A DNA stretch of 64,000 nucleotides from Chromobacterium amazonense (GTDB lineage Bacteria > Pseudomonadota > Gammaproteobacteria > Burkholderiales > Chromobacteriaceae). This document shows, in pieces, positions 36,933-45,949 of this stretch (position 1 is its first letter; each line of letters begins with the position of its first letter). The position numbers and the translations under genes are program-made. The notes beneath the pieces were generated by a model that did no database searches, was not told the DNA's origin, and saw only the letters and a list, made by a program, of their open reading frames with translations. The stretch lies in contig NZ_MKCR01000005.1 in NCBI RefSeq assembly GCF_001855565.1, forward strand, positions 1 through 64,000, written 5' to 3'.

Positions 36933-38493
36933 AACTCGTCTCCAGCAACTCCTGCGGCAGGGTGTCCAGCTCCGCGCGGAAGAAACTGCGCTCATTGCGG
37001 CGCAGCTCTGGCAGCAAGGCCAGCAGCCGAGCCGCGTTGCCGCAGGCGGCGCGGCTCAGCCCCTGTTCCTGCGCCTGGAACCACAGCGTTTCCAGCAAAA
37101 GATTCGCCAGTTGCAGCGGCGCCAGCGGCAGCCGGCCCTGATCGTGTTCCTCCAGCGTCAATTCCGCCAAGGCCGACCAGCTGGCATAGCCCTTGGCCGG
37201 AGAGAATGGACAAGGACTGAGCTTCAGCGCCTTGCCTAGCTGGGAAGGCGGAAAAGGGCGGTTGGACTGGAATGCCGCCAGCGAGGGGCGGATGGCGCCA
37301 GCGCAATTGCCGCGGGCCACGCGCAGCAGAAAAATGGTGTTCCAGGCCGAGCCATTGCCGCCGCCAAAACGGTCGCAAATCCATTCCGACAAGCCTAGCC
37401 AGCGTATCGCCTGGCGTTGCATCGCCTCCGCTGGCAGCGCGCGCTCGCCGTCGATCAGCCGCTGCCGCCAGAACAGCCACAGGCACCAGCCGATATTGGC
37501 CGCCACATGCTGGGCGGAGTCTATCGAGTCGGCTTCGTAGGCGGCCTCCAACGCGCCGGCCAAGGCTTGCAGCGCGGCCTGCGCCCGCTGGGGCTGATTG
37601 TCGCTCAGCGCCGCCTGCTTGTGCAGCAGCGCGCTCAGGTTCAGGCACTCGAAACGGACCCGTGGGTTGTAGCGGAACACCAGCTGCAGTTCGGGAGACG
37701 CATGCAGCTGTGCCAGGCTGGCCTCGGCTGCGGCGGTTTCGCCGCGCGCATAGCCGTCCCAGGCCTCGGCGATGCGCGCCATCGCGGCGAAGGTGGGTTG
37801 GGCATTGGCGAAACGGCTTCCCGCCAGCGCGCTGCCCAGCCGTTTCAGCGCCACCCGGCTATCGTCCATTTGCGCGCTGCGGCGCCAAGCCAGGCTTTCC
37901 TTCATCAGGGCCAGCGCCTGCTGGAAATCGTTGTGCGCGCACGTACTGGCGGCATGAAAAGCGGCGGCGGTCTGGCGACCCGACTGCCGGCCCAGGCCAT
38001 CGCGTTCATCCCGGATCGCCTGCGTCAGCCGGCTCCAGTAATCAAGATCCTGCATCAGCTCGGCCAGCGGGTCGTCCGCGCCTGCCGTCGAGGCGGCGTG
38101 CAATCCCAGAAACTGCTCCAGCGCCTCGCGTCCGGCCGCTTGCCCTTGCAGCGTGAAACGCAGCCGTTGCCGCGTGCCGGCCGGCAGCCAGAACGGGCCG
38201 CGGCTGCGTCCGGCAGGATTCAGCAGCGCCACCGCTACGCGCTCCGGCGCTCCCCAGCCCACTTCCACTCCCCAGCGGGCGAAATCGGCGAAGGCGCGCG
38301 ATACCAGCATGCGCAATCCACGCGTGGTCGGAAAACGCTGCCGCAAGACGGCGGCCGGCAGCGGGCCGTCTTCATGGACGGTGGCGTAATACAGCCTGAC
38401 CAACAGCCATAGCGACTGGAAACGGGCCGGTGCGCCTGCGGCTTGATAGGGCGGGCTAAGCTCGAAAGATAGATGGGCGTCGGAGGGGGTCAT
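36931..38493 (-). CDS. Hypothetical protein, 520 residues
   Basis: Not recognised. No signal peptide or membrane segment. The N-terminal 60-130 residues resemble a small DNA-binding or winged-helix region (LRQRFPTTRGLRMLVSRAFADFARWGVEVGWG, in part). The remainder is helical and Ala/Leu-rich with possible TPR-like repeats (AEAWDGYARGETAAAEASLAQLH, ECLNLSALLHKQAALSDNQPQ, QAALQALAGALEAAYEADS). The combination would fit a signal-responsive regulator, but this is a guess. It is a single gene between uvrB (convergent) and the divergent beta-lactamase gene. Codon usage is like that of the surrounding genes. Confidence 0.75.
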   Translation of the reverse strand: MTPSDAHLSFELSPPYQAAGAPARFQSLWLLVRLYYATVHEDGPLPAAVLRQRFPTTRGLRMLVSRAFADFARWGVEVGWGAPERVAVALLNPAGRSRGPFWLPAGTRQRLRFTLQGQAAGREALEQFLGLHAASTAGADDPLAELMQDLDYWSRLTQAIRDERDGLGRQSGRQTAAAFHAASTCAHNDFQQALALMKESLAWRRSAQMDDSRVALKRLGSALAGSRFANAQPTFAAMARIAEAWDGYARGETAAAEASLAQLHASPELQLVFRYNPRVRFECLNLSALLHKQAALSDNQPQRAQAALQALAGALEAAYEADSIDSAQHVAANIGWCLWLFWRQRLIDGERALPAEAMQRQAIRWLGLSEWICDRFGGGNGSAWNTIFLLRVARGNCAGAIRPSLAAFQSNRPFPPSQLGKALKLSPCPFSPAKGYASWSALAELTLEEHDQGRLPLAPLQLANLLLETLWFQAQEQGLSRAACGNAARLLALLPELRRNERSFFRAELDTLPQELLETS

Positions 38494-39479
<986 letters not shown>

Positions 39480-39480
<1 letters not shown>

Positions 39481-39503
39481 AAAATCCCCGCGCAGGCGGG
39501 GAT
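39480..39503 (-). terminator. Terminator between the lactamase gene and the YfeH-type gene
   Basis: ATCCCCGC-GCAG-GCGGGGAT, 8-bp stem. On the minus strand it is followed by TTTTCA, so it mainly serves the transporter gene. Confidence 0.7.
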
Positions 39504-39513
39504 GACGCGATGG

Positions 39514-40497
39514 CTAGGCGCGGGTTTCGGCCCGCGCTGAACGCATCTGTCGGCTGCGGTAACGCTGGGCCAGCATCGCGCACACCATTAGCTGGATCTG
39601 GTGGAACAGCATCAGCGGCAGCACGATGGCGCCGATGGCATGGCCGGCGAACAGCACCTTGGCCATCGGCACGCCGCTGGCCAAACTTTTCTTGGAACCG
39701 CAGAACAGGATGGTGATCCGGTCTTCTCGGTTGAAGCCCAGCTTGCGTCCGGCCAGGGCGGTGATCGCCAGCAGCAGCCCCAGCAGCAGTCCATTGACCG
39801 CCAGCAGTCCCGCCAGCGCCGCCGGCGGCGTCTGCCGCCACAGGCCGCTGATCACCGCGGCGCTGAAAGCGGTGTACACCACCATCAGAATCGATCCCTG
39901 ATCCACATACTTCAGCACGGCCTTGTGCTGGTCCACCCAGCCGCCTATCCAGCGGCGCGCGATCTGGCCGGCCACGAAGGGCAGCAGCAGCTGGTAGACG
40001 ATGCCCAGCGCCGATCCCATGTTTTGACCGGCGCCGCCGTGATCGACGATCAACCATCCCACCAATAGCGGGGTGAGGAAGATGCCCAGCAAATTGGACG
40101 CGGTGGCGCTGCAGATGGCCGCCGGCACATTGCCCTGCGCCATCGAGGTGAAGGCGATGGACGATTGCACGGTGGACGGCAGCATGCACAGATACAACAC
40201 GCCCAGATACAGCTCCGGCGTCACCAGCGGGGTCAGCACCGGCTTGAGCAGCATGCCCAGCAAGGGAAACAGGACGAAGGTGCAGGCCAGCACCGTCAAG
40301 TGCAGCCGCCAGTGTCCGGCGCCGGCCAGCACCGCTTCCCGCGACAGCTTGGCGCCGTGCAGAAAGAACAGCAGGCCGATGGCTAGGTTGGTGATGAGGT
40401 TGAAAATCTGCGCGGCCTCGCCGGAGCAGGGCAGCAAACTGGCCAGTGTGACAGTGGCGATCAGCGCCAGCGTGAAAGAATCCAGCAATTTGGACAT
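39514..40497 (-). CDS. Bile acid:sodium symporter-family transporter (YfeH-like)
   Basis: 327 residues with about ten hydrophobic segments. Family landmarks: ITNLAIGLLFFLHGAKLSREAVLAG (in part), LPSTVQSSIAFTSMAQGNV, AAICSATASNLLGIFLTPLL and ILFCGSKKSLASGVPMA. Substrates in this SBF-like group are not defined. It is divergent from a LysR regulator 97 bp away, which probably controls it. Inner membrane. Confidence 0.92.
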   Translation of the reverse strand: MSKLLDSFTLALIATVTLASLLPCSGEAAQIFNLITNLAIGLLFFLHGAKLSREAVLAGAGHWRLHLTVLACTFVLFPLLGMLLKPVLTPLVTPELYLGVLYLCMLPSTVQSSIAFTSMAQGNVPAAICSATASNLLGIFLTPLLVGWLIVDHGGAGQNMGSALGIVYQLLLPFVAGQIARRWIGGWVDQHKAVLKYVDQGSILMVVYTAFSAAVISGLWRQTPPAALAGLLAVNGLLLGLLLAITALAGRKLGFNREDRITILFCGSKKSLASGVPMAKVLFAGHAIGAIVLPLMLFHQIQLMVCAMLAQRYRSRQMRSARAETRA

Positions 40498-40593
40498 GTC
40501 GGTCCCGCAAGGTGTAACAGCAATGTCACTATTGAAACGCAGCTCAATTTAGAATACAAATGCATTTATATAATCAATTGATAATTAAACTTT

Positions 40594-41520
40594 ATGAATT
40601 TCACCCTGCGGCAGTTGCGAGTGTTCCGGAAGGTTGCGGAACAGGGCGGTTTCAGCCGCGCCGGCGATGAGCTCGGTTTGACACAGCCTGCGGTCAGCCG
40701 CGCCGTCAGGGAGCTGGAAGAGGCGCTGGCCGTGCGCCTGCTGGACCGCACCACGCGCGAAGTGGTGCTGACCGAGGCCGGACGCCGCTTGCTGCCCAAG
40801 CTGGCGCGCGCGCTGGACGCGCTGGACGAAGTGCTGGATGCGGCGCGCAAGGAGGGCGGGCAGGCCATGGGCACGGTCCATGTCGCCAGCAGTCCCACGC
40901 TGTCCGCCAACCTGATGCCGGCCATCATCGCCGCCAGCCGCCAGCGCTATCCGCAGTTGAGCCTGCATCTGCAAGACCAGGTGCAGCGCCTCAATGTGGA
41001 GGCGGTAAAGAACGGCGCGGTGGATTTTGGCTTGGTAGTAGAGCCGGAGCCATTGGACGGGCTGGAGCAGGAAGTGATTCTGCAGGACGATTTCTGGCTG
41101 GTGTGCCGTCCCGATCATCCCTTGGCCGCTCAAGCCGCCGCCACCTGGCGCCAGCTCGATGGAGAAACGCTGGTGCTGCTGGATGGCAGTTCCGGCAGCC
41201 GGCCTTTGATCGATCAAGTGCTGCGGCGGCATGGGCTACATTGCCCGGTGGCGCAGCAGTTGGGGCACTCGAACTCGGTGTTCCGCATGGTGGCGGCCGG
41301 CATCGGCGTCAGCGTGTCGCCAGGTCTGGCCATGCCGTTTCCGACCGGTTGCGATCTGCTGGCGCGGCCGTTGTTGCCGCGAGAGAGTCGCCGCATCGCG
41401 CTGATACGCCGCCGCAACCGCACGCTGTCGCCGGCGGCGGAAAGCCTGTGGCGGCTGGTGCTGGAAATGCGCAGTGAATTGCAGCTATTGGCGACAAGAG
41501 CGCTTGAGGGAGCCAATTAA
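40594..41520 (+). CDS. LysR-family transcriptional regulator
   Basis: 308 residues. N-terminal winged helix MNFTLRQLRVFRKVAEQGGF through LGLTQPAVSRAVRELEEALA, and a periplasmic-binding-like effector domain (VHVASSPTLSANLMPAIIAA, VEPEPLDGLEQEVILQDDFWL (in part), NSVFRMVAAGIGVSVSPGLA). Divergent from the YfeH-type transporter, the likely target. The insertion sequence lies 47 bp beyond its stop and does not interrupt it. Confidence 0.93.
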   Translation: MNFTLRQLRVFRKVAEQGGFSRAGDELGLTQPAVSRAVRELEEALAVRLLDRTTREVVLTEAGRRLLPKLARALDALDEVLDAARKEGGQAMGTVHVASSPTLSANLMPAIIAASRQRYPQLSLHLQDQVQRLNVEAVKNGAVDFGLVVEPEPLDGLEQEVILQDDFWLVCRPDHPLAAQAAATWRQLDGETLVLLDGSSGSRPLIDQVLRRHGLHCPVAQQLGHSNSVFRMVAAGIGVSVSPGLAMPFPTGCDLLARPLLPRESRRIALIRRRNRTLSPAAESLWRLVLEMRSELQLLATRALEGAN

Positions 41521-41567
41521 GCGTGGCCGGCGCGATGGATTGTGCTCGGCGGACCGACGATTAATTA

Positions 41568-42731
41568 GGGAAGGTCTGAACAACCTGCCACGCAAACAGA
41601 AATGCAATTTCTCGCGGGGCTTCGGTTGCATTTCACCCACCAATTCCAGATCGCCCGCCATGAGGATGACCGGGTGCTTCCGGTCATCCGGCCTTTTAAC
41701 TCGCCGCCAGCAAGGCCTTTCGCGCCAGCCAGATGTTGGCCAGCCCAAACAGCGTCATCAGTTGCGCGGTGTTCTTCTTCAAACCGCGGTAGCGTGTTTT
41801 CAGGTAGCCAAACTGCTGCTTGATGACCCGAAACGGATGCTCCACTTTGGCCCGAATCTTGGCTTTGACCATTTCGCCCAGCTGGATCTGCCGGTCGTCG
41901 GCTGAATCGGTCAGCGCTTTGCGCTGGCCGGGCCTCATCGCAATCCACCAACGCACCGCTCGCGATTGGTGTTCGGCTCGCTTGTGCACGCCAGCAAAGC
42001 CGGCGTCGCCAAACACATCGATTTCCTCGCCGTGCAACAACTGATCGACCATCGTGACATCCGCCACATTGGCGGGGGTGCCGGCCACGTGATGCACCAA
42101 GCCGGACTGGGCGTCGACGCCGATATGGGCCTTCATGCCGAAGTACCACTGATTGCCCTTCTTGGTTTGATGCATGTCCGGATCGCGCTCGCCCTGAGCG
42201 TTTTTGGTGGAGCTGGGCGCGTGGATCAGGGTGGCATCGACGATGGTGCCTTGCTTCAACATCAGCCCTTTGTCGCAGAGATGCTGGTGGATGGCGGTAA
42301 ACAGAGCGTGGGTCAGCTGGTGCTTTTCCAGCAGATGGCGGAAGTTCAGCAGGGTGGTTTCGTCCGGGACGGCGTCCAGGGAGAGGCCGGCGAACTGGCG
42401 CATGGAGGCGATCTCGTACAGGCTTTCTTCCATGGCGGGATCGGACAGGCTGTACCAGTGCTGCAGGCAGTAGACGCGCAGCATGGCGGACAACGGGTAG
42501 GGGCGGCGACCGTTGCCAGGCTTGGGATACACTGGATCGATGACGGCTTCGAGCTGCGCCCAAGGCATGACCTGATCCATCTCTGTCAGAAAGATTTCGC
42601 GGCGGGTGCGCTTCTTCTTAGCGGCGAGTTCGAGATCGGTGAAGGTCATCTGCTGTCGCATGCTGGCGTCCTGGATCTGACTGAGGGGGAGTCAGTTTAC
42701 GGGAAGATTGGAGACTTGTTCAGACCTTCCC
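41568..42731. mobile_element. IS5-family insertion sequence
   Basis: 1164 bp bounded by perfect 16-bp inverted repeats, GGGAAGGTCTGAACAA (41568-41583) and TTGTTCAGACCTTCCC (42716-42731). TA lies outside each end, consistent with a 2-bp target duplication. One intact transposase gene fills it. It lies between the LysR and phosphatase genes and breaks neither, so it is probably intact and potentially active. Confidence 0.93.
41696..42661 (-). CDS. IS5-family transposase
   Basis: 321 residues. DDE transposase of the IS5 group: MTFTDLELAAKKKRTRREIF, MLRVYCLQHWYSLSDPAMEE, GTIVDATLIHAPSSTKNAQG (first Asp), DVFGDAGFAGVHKR (second Asp) and KAKIRAKVEHPFRVIKQQFG (Glu with the IS5 E-x-R pattern, VEHPFR). 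Full length, no frameshift. A second long minus-strand frame over the same bases is not coding. Confidence 0.95.
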   Translation of the reverse strand: MRQQMTFTDLELAAKKKRTRREIFLTEMDQVMPWAQLEAVIDPVYPKPGNGRRPYPLSAMLRVYCLQHWYSLSDPAMEESLYEIASMRQFAGLSLDAVPDETTLLNFRHLLEKHQLTHALFTAIHQHLCDKGLMLKQGTIVDATLIHAPSSTKNAQGERDPDMHQTKKGNQWYFGMKAHIGVDAQSGLVHHVAGTPANVADVTMVDQLLHGEEIDVFGDAGFAGVHKRAEHQSRAVRWWIAMRPGQRKALTDSADDRQIQLGEMVKAKIRAKVEHPFRVIKQQFGYLKTRYRGLKKNTAQLMTLFGLANIWLARKALLAAS

Positions 42732-42877
42732 TAGACTGGCCGTTGCCCGCAATTAAAAATCTTCAGCAAATCGCTGCGTTTAAAATGGCTTATTTGCCGT
42801 GATATCCTGTTTAAAAGCTGTTCATCGCGCAGTATTGCGCCATAGCCCAGTAAAGCGCACAAAGGCTCGTTAAATCA

Positions 42878-43363
42878 ATGCAAAATCAGCGTGTAGAGTA
42901 TTCGATTCTTTTTGTCTGCCATGGCAATATCTGCCGCTCGCCTACGGCGGAGGGCGTCATGCGGGTCAAGCTGGCGCAGGCTGGCCTGTTGGGCAGGGTG
43001 CGCATAGACTCCGCCGGCACCCATGGCTATCACGTGGGTGAGTCGCCGGATGAGCGCAGCGCGCGGGCGGCGGCGCGACGCGGGTACGACTTGTCCGCGC
43101 TGCGCGCCCGCCAAGTGAGCGACGCCGACTTCGCCGGCTTTGATCTGATCCTGGCGGCCGACAAGCGCAATCTGGCGGACTTGCGTCGCCAGTGTCCGGC
43201 CCATCTGCAGGATCGCTTGCATTTGATATTGGAGCCGCTGGGCGGAGAGCGCGAAGTGCCGGATCCGTATTATGGCGGCAGCCAGGGATTCGAAGCCGTG
43301 TTGGATCTGCTGGAGGCCGCCTGCGATGGCTGGCTGCGTCAAATGGCCGCGCGCGCCGATTGA
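42878..43363 (+). CDS. Low-molecular-weight protein-tyrosine phosphatase
   Basis: 161 residues. The P-loop CHGNICRSPTAE has Cys14 and Arg20, and the general acid is Asp129 in VPDPYYGG. Cytoplasmic. Partner kinase not visible here. It stands just after the IS element and before the chemotaxis/flagellar block. Its natural promoter lies within about 150 bp after the IS end. Confidence 0.94.
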   Translation: MQNQRVEYSILFVCHGNICRSPTAEGVMRVKLAQAGLLGRVRIDSAGTHGYHVGESPDERSARAAARRGYDLSALRARQVSDADFAGFDLILAADKRNLADLRRQCPAHLQDRLHLILEPLGGEREVPDPYYGGSQGFEAVLDLLEAACDGWLRQMAARAD

Positions 43364-43482
43364 ATGGGACGAAGGGCTGACTGCGGCCGTGAACTGCTGC
43401 TAAGCTGACGGAAATACCTTTTCTCTTTAATAAGCCCGTGGCGGCGTTTCGCCGCAGGCGGACCATGTCGCAAGGTAAAATC

Positions 43483-44178
43483 ATGGCCCTGACTTCGCGC
43501 GAGCGAGCGAACAAGACGCCGTTGGAGATCGTTCCCAGCCATAGCGCGGACGTGATCCTGCCGCGTCAGCCCACCAAGACGCCGTTGGCGAGCCAGACCA
43601 TCGTCGTCATTGGTTCCTCCACCGGGGGAACTGAAGCCTTGCGCACCCTGCTGACTGCCTTGCCTGCCAATATGCCGCCTATTCTGGTGGCCCAGCATAT
43701 GCCGGAAATGTTCACCCTGTCATTTGCGCAGCGTCTGGATTCATTGTGCCGCTTGCGGGTGAAAGAGGCGGAAGACAATGAGCGCCTGCAGGCGGGAACG
43801 GTTTACATCGCCCCGGGACATTCCCATCTGCTGATCAAGAACGCGCCGACGATAGGCTATAGCACTTCGCTGAACAATGGCCCGGCCGTCAATCGGCACC
43901 GGCCCTCGGTGGATGTGCTGTTTCGCTCCGCCGCCAATCTGGTGGGCAAGCACGCTATCGGCATCATCCTGACCGGCATGGGGCGCGATGGGGCCAACGG
44001 CATGTTGGAGATGAAACAGGCCGGCGCCTGGAACATCGCGCAGGACGAAGCCAGCTGCGTCGTGTTTGGCATGCCGAAGGAGGCCATCGCGCTGGGCGCC
44101 GCGCATGAGGTGATGGCGCTGTCCGGCATTGCCCAGCGACTCACGGTGCTGGTGCATCAGCGCCAGCCGACGATATAG
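43483..44178 (+). CDS. CheB-type protein-glutamate methylesterase without receiver domain
   Basis: 231 residues from the ATG preceded by CAAGGTAAAA; a start at 43465 is possible. The methylesterase domain is complete: Ser46 in GSSTGG, His72 in VAQHMPEMF and Asp169 in TGMGRDG. The usual N-terminal response-regulator domain is missing and is replaced by about 35 basic/polar residues. It would deamidate or demethylate chemoreceptor glutamates without phosphorelay control. Directly upstream of the flagellar regulator gene. Confidence 0.9.
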   Translation: MALTSRERANKTPLEIVPSHSADVILPRQPTKTPLASQTIVVIGSSTGGTEALRTLLTALPANMPPILVAQHMPEMFTLSFAQRLDSLCRLRVKEAEDNERLQAGTVYIAPGHSHLLIKNAPTIGYSTSLNNGPAVNRHRPSVDVLFRSAANLVGKHAIGIILTGMGRDGANGMLEMKQAGAWNIAQDEASCVVFGMPKEAIALGAAHEVMALSGIAQRLTVLVHQRQPTI

Positions 44179-44196
44179 ATAAACATATTGGATTCC

Positions 44197-45573
44197 ATGA
44201 AGTATTTGCCGATTTTAGTGGTCGAAGACGATGCCGACCTGCGCGAAGCCATCATCGACACCTTGATGCTGTCCGGATACCCGACCCTGGAGGCGGCCGA
44301 TGGCGGCCAGGCCTTGCAGCGGCTGAAGCAGGAACCGGTAGGCTTGATCATTTCCGATGCCCAGATGGCGCCGATGGACGGCTATGCCCTGTTTGAAGAG
44401 GTCAAGAAGCATTACCCCGGCGTGCCCTTCATTCTGATGACGGCCTATGGGGTGATTGAGCGGGCCATCGAACTACTGCGAGCTGGCGCCAGCCACTATC
44501 TGTTGAAGCCATTCGAGCCGCAGAGCCTGCTCGCGGAAGTGGAGAAGCATCTGCTGGCCATGCCTGGCGACGAAGGGGGCGACGTGGTGGCGGAGTCCGC
44601 CGCGATGCGCCAGCTTTTCGCCTTGGCGGGGCGGGTGGCGCAAAGCGACGCCAGCGTGATGATCAGCGGACCCAGCGGCACCGGCAAGGAAGTATTGGCG
44701 CGTTATATCCATCGCTATTCTCGGCGCGCATCCGGCCCATTTGTCGCGGTCAACTGCGCGGCGATCCCGGATAATCTGCTGGAGTCCACGCTGTTTGGCC
44801 ATGAGCGCGGCGCCTTTACCGGCGCGGCGCAGGCTTTGCCCGGCAAGTTCGAGCAGGCGCAGGGAGGCACCATACTGCTGGACGAAGTCACCGAAATGCC
44901 GCTGTCGCTGCAAGCCAAGCTGTTGCGGGTGCTGCAGGAGCGGGAGGTGGAGCGTATCGGCAGCACCCGCACCATCAAGCTGGACATCCGGGTGTTGGCC
45001 ACCTCCAACCGGGATTTGCAGGCCGAAGTGGAAGCGGGGCGGTTTCGCGAGGACCTGTATTTTCGCCTGAATGTTTTTCCCTTGCGCATACCGGCGCTGG
45101 CCGAGCGTCCGGACGATATCCTGCCTTTGGCACGATTCCTGCTTAAAAGACATGCAGAGGCCGCAGGACGGACATCTCTGGTGTTTTCCAGGGATGCGGA
45201 ACGTCATTTGACGGCCTATAGTTGGGAGGGTAACATCCGCGAACTGGATAATGTCGTGCAGCGGGCGGTAATACTTGCCGCCGGGGCGGAAATTATTGCC
45301 GCCGATTTGTTGCTGGGCGATATTACGGGCGTGGGGCAGCTTACCCGGACGGCGTCCGATTTGGACGGTTCGGTGTCGGATGAAACCGACATGAAAACCC
45401 TTGAAAAACGCCATATTCTGGAAACATTGGGAGCTGTCGGCGGCGTGAAAAAGCTGGCGGCGGAAAAACTGGGCATCAGCGAGCGTACTTTGCGCTATAA
45501 ATTGCAGCGTTACCGTGATGAGGATTCCGCTGCGGCTGGCCAGAATGTTCCGGAGGGAAATGGCACGGAGTAG
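44197..45573 (+). CDS. flrC: Sigma-54-dependent response regulator, FlrC/FleR-like
   Basis: 458 residues. Receiver domain 1-120 with phospho-acceptor Asp54 (LIISDAQMAPMDG). AAA+ domain with Walker A GPSGTGKE (158-165), GAFTGA (205-210) for sigma-54 contact, and a C-terminal Fis-type helix-turn-helix (VKKLAAEKLGISERTLRYKL). It directly precedes fliE, like the class III flagellar activator of vibrios and pseudomonads. No partner kinase (FlrB/FleS) is in the window. The ATG is chosen over a TTG three codons earlier. Confidence 0.88.
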   Translation: MKYLPILVVEDDADLREAIIDTLMLSGYPTLEAADGGQALQRLKQEPVGLIISDAQMAPMDGYALFEEVKKHYPGVPFILMTAYGVIERAIELLRAGASHYLLKPFEPQSLLAEVEKHLLAMPGDEGGDVVAESAAMRQLFALAGRVAQSDASVMISGPSGTGKEVLARYIHRYSRRASGPFVAVNCAAIPDNLLESTLFGHERGAFTGAAQALPGKFEQAQGGTILLDEVTEMPLSLQAKLLRVLQEREVERIGSTRTIKLDIRVLATSNRDLQAEVEAGRFREDLYFRLNVFPLRIPALAERPDDILPLARFLLKRHAEAAGRTSLVFSRDAERHLTAYSWEGNIRELDNVVQRAVILAAGAEIIAADLLLGDITGVGQLTRTASDLDGSVSDETDMKTLEKRHILETLGAVGGVKKLAAEKLGISERTLRYKLQRYRDEDSAAAGQNVPEGNGTE

Positions 45574-45575
45574 CC

Positions 45576-45896
45576 ATGTCAAACAATATCGACCAGTTGC
45601 TGGGCGAACTGAGAAGCGCCGCGGCGTTAGCGGGGGGCAAGCAGCCGCCGGTCGCGCAGCAGACGCCGCAAGTCGACTTTTCCGACGTGCTTAAGTCGAC
45701 GATAGACCAAGTGAATTCGGCGCAGCAGACTTCGGAGGAAATGCAAAAGCAGTTTCAGCTGGGCGACAACAAGGAAGTCAATCTGCAAGATGTGATGATG
45801 TCGTTGCAGAAAGCCAGCCTGTCGTTCCAGACCATGGTTCAGGCGCGCAATAAACTTGTCAGCGCCTATCAGGAAATCATGAATACCCAAGTCTAA
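45576..45896 (+). CDS. fliE: Flagellar hook-basal body protein FliE
   Basis: 106 residues. Rod adaptor joining the MS ring to the rod. Conserved C-terminal region: DNKEVNLQDVMMSLQKASLSF (in part), MVQARNKLVSAYQEIMNTQV. Starts two bases after the flrC-like stop with CACGGAG upstream. Confidence 0.95.
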   Translation: MSNNIDQLLGELRSAAALAGGKQPPVAQQTPQVDFSDVLKSTIDQVNSAQQTSEEMQKQFQLGDNKEVNLQDVMMSLQKASLSFQTMVQARNKLVSAYQEIMNTQV

Positions 45897-45949
45897 CGCT
45901 GTCGGATCCACAGATTGGGCGGCGGTGGACCTCAACCTAATACCACCGT

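Noticed and set aside
41565-42563. Second long minus-strand frame within the IS element
   Set aside because: It is a shifted frame over the transposase gene and lacks DDE motifs; the transposase at 41696-42661 explains the sequence fully, so no programmed frameshift is needed.
45561-45574. TGGCACG sequence just before fliE, resembling a sigma-54 -24 element
   Set aside because: The distance from the GG to the next GC is 9 bp instead of 10, and the site overlaps the end of the flrC-like gene and fliE start codon.
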